Below are positions 6,148-7,291 of a DNA stretch of 7,291 nucleotides, piece by piece. Location: contig DAHVVW010000098.1 in assembly GCA_027357125.1 (NCBI GenBank), positions 1 through 7,291 on the forward strand, read 5' to 3'. The DNA is from Clostridiales bacterium. GTDB lineage: Bacteria; Bacillota; Desulfitobacteriia; Desulfitobacteriales; Desulfitobacteriaceae. Numbering within the stretch: the stretch's first letter is position 1; every line of letters begins with the position of its first letter. The position numbers and the translations under genes are program-made. The notes under the pieces were generated by a model. It made no database searches, was not told the origin of the DNA, and saw nothing but the letters and a program-made list of their open reading frames with translations.

Positions 6148-7291
6148 TCTCCTCTCCTCTATTATATAAGGGTATTCTAATTTCCAGCTTAGTCCCTGCT
6201 CCTTTTTGAGAAAACAACTCCAAATTACCGCCAAGCAACTTGGCTCTTGTTCTCATGTTTTGCAGCCCCATGTGTTTGCGGGTTTCTTCGCTGCGGGACC
6301 GATTGTCAGCGGGTATGCCCTGGCCATTATCCTTAACCACAACCACCAGGCTGTTCTCCTCTATTTTAATATCCACCTGTGCCTTGGAAGCCTCCGCATG
6401 CTGAACAACATTAGTCAAGGCTTCCCGTACAATCTGCCTTATCTGCTTCTGCCAGCAGTCTGCCTCACTAACTTGCTGCTTAAGAGCATCCCAATCCAAT
6501 TGAAAATTTAACTCGGTTTCCAAACCAGTCTGTTCACGAAATTGGTCTAGCGTATCGACCAGCAATGCCTGTAAACTATGCTTATCGTCTGTCGCCTCAA
6601 GACCTTGAATGTAAGCGCGTAGACCTTGAATCACTTCATTAAGCTGCTTTACAGCAGACTTAACCCTGTTTACAGATTTCCCCTGGTCAAGAGTAATCAG
6701 GGGGACAGTTGTTTGTAACTCGAGCCCTACACCGTAGATGGACTGAATCACATCATCATGCAGGTCGCGGGCAAAACGTTCTCTTTCCCAGTAAACCGCT
6801 TCCCAGCGTCGGCTCTCTGTGATCTGCCGCTGAGTTTCCACATCAAATATAGTCAACATGCGGGTGATTGATGCAGTAGCCGTCACAGCAGTAACCATTC
6901 GGAAAACCTCAATCGGCAGACCGATATACTGGCGAAAAGTTTGTACATTTATTATCCTGTCAAACCAGTTAGTTTTCTGTGGTAAGCCTATTCCGCTAAA
7001 CAGGGCAAAGAGAGCAAACGATGCGGTTGCCACCCACAAATTTCGCACTGCGGTTTGTTCATTCATTTTTCTTGCTTCCCTAATCTGCAGGGCAAGGCCA
7101 TAAGCCGTAAAAATACCGGCAGGTAAGGCCAGCAAATGGCGAGTCCAAGTTTCACTGATCAAAAGCCAGTGAGCCAATTCGTTTGTGCCTAACAGGGGAA
7201 TAAAAAAAGCGAATTGAATTAACCAACTGGCAAAAGCTGTTATTGGCAACGTAAATAACCAGTAATTTTTACTCCGGGTGTCAAAAATCAG
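6125..7291 (-). CDS. Membrane sensor histidine kinase (HisKA_3 type), N-terminus beyond the window
   Basis: About 388 residues are visible. The frame is open to the window edge: a TTG at 7249 is the first possible start inside, but it has no ribosome binding site and lies in the middle of a hydrophobic segment, so the gene surely begins further upstream. Hydrophobic segments lie at roughly 7260-7190, 7138-7088, 7033-6983 and 6925-6845. A short linker then leads to the dimerisation/phosphoacceptor motif RFARDLHDDVIQSIYG, with the phosphorylated His at 6760-6758. The ATPase domain has REALTNVVQHAEAS (N box), DNGQGI (G1) and GAGTKLEIRIPL (G2). It autophosphorylates and passes phosphate to the response regulator whose gene overlaps it by 23 bases. 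No PAS, GAF or haem motif is visible, so the signal may be sensed in or near the membrane. Confidence 0.92.
   Translation of the reverse strand: MIFDTRSKNYWLFTLPITAFASWLIQFAFFIPLLGTNELAHWLLISETWTRHLLALPAGIFTAYGLALQIREARKMNEQTAVRNLWVATASFALFALFSGIGLPQKTNWFDRIINVQTFRQYIGLPIEVFRMVTAVTATASITRMLTIFDVETQRQITESRRWEAVYWERERFARDLHDDVIQSIYGVGLELQTTVPLITLDQGKSVNRVKSAVKQLNEVIQGLRAYIQGLEATDDKHSLQALLVDTLDQFREQTGLETELNFQLDWDALKQQVSEADCWQKQIRQIVREALTNVVQHAEASKAQVDIKIEENSLVVVVKDNGQGIPADNRSRSEETRKHMGLQNMRTRAKLLGGNLELFSQKGAGTKLEIRIPLYNRGEESGHDKQN
6154..6158 (-). promoter_or_regulatory. Ribosome binding site for the response-regulator GTG start
   Basis: AGGAG on the minus strand, six bases before the GTG at 6147, inside the 3' end of the kinase gene. 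A second AGGAG is only one base from the GTG and so too close. No in-frame ATG precedes the receiver domain, so this site supports the GTG. Confidence 0.65.

Noticed and set aside
7247..7249. TTG as the true start of the histidine kinase
   Set aside because: No ribosome binding site, and the frame remains open with hydrophobic residues to the window edge, so the gene is partial.
1..7291. CRISPR array, tRNA, rRNA or insertion sequence
   Set aside because: No regularly spaced repeats with spacers, tRNA-like folds, rRNA motifs, transposase or terminal repeats were seen.

Overview
The window looks like a chromosomal segment of an anaerobic, menaquinone-using Gram-positive bacterium, most likely in the Clostridia/Peptococcaceae sphere. 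This is inferred from membrane-anchored multihaem c-type cytochromes (N-terminal anchors, no outer-membrane parts), a Tat-exported NrfC-type iron-sulfur protein, strong AGGAGG-type ribosome binding sites, TATAAT promoters and an ArgR-type operator before argF. Base composition looks moderate by eye. The taxonomic call is an inference, not a database result. Every real gene lies on the minus strand, so the genes read from high to low coordinates.

Layout in transcription order: (1) 7291-5485, a two-component system. It is a membrane histidine kinase (HisKA_3/HATPase type, cut by the window edge) that overlaps a NarL/FixJ-family response regulator, whose last codons form one arm of a strong terminator. 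(2) 5484-5289, a 196-base regulatory interval with three AYGTCAGRG direct repeats, an overlapping inverted repeat and a good promoter. (3) 5288-1490, a tight five-gene redox operon: membrane-anchored tetrahaem cytochrome c; Tat-exported protein with four [4Fe-4S] sites (NrfC/HybA/DsrO type); NrfD/HybB-type quinone-interacting membrane protein; 59-residue two-helix membrane protein; and membrane-anchored decahaem cytochrome with a NapC/NirT-like start. A hairpin terminator follows. (4) 1250-1, an arginine biosynthesis operon with promoter and ARG box, argF (ornithine carbamoyltransferase) and the first 52 codons of argG (argininosuccinate synthase).

How they may work together: the NrfD-type protein would exchange electrons with menaquinone, the iron-sulfur protein and tetrahaem cytochrome would carry them on the outer face of the membrane, and the decahaem cytochrome would pass them to or from an external partner. 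No molybdopterin, nitrite reductase or other catalytic subunit is encoded in the window, so this is an electron-transfer module of unknown substrate, plausibly controlled by the adjacent two-component system. This five-subunit module with its own regulator is the most interesting thing here. The arginine genes are ordinary housekeeping neighbours.
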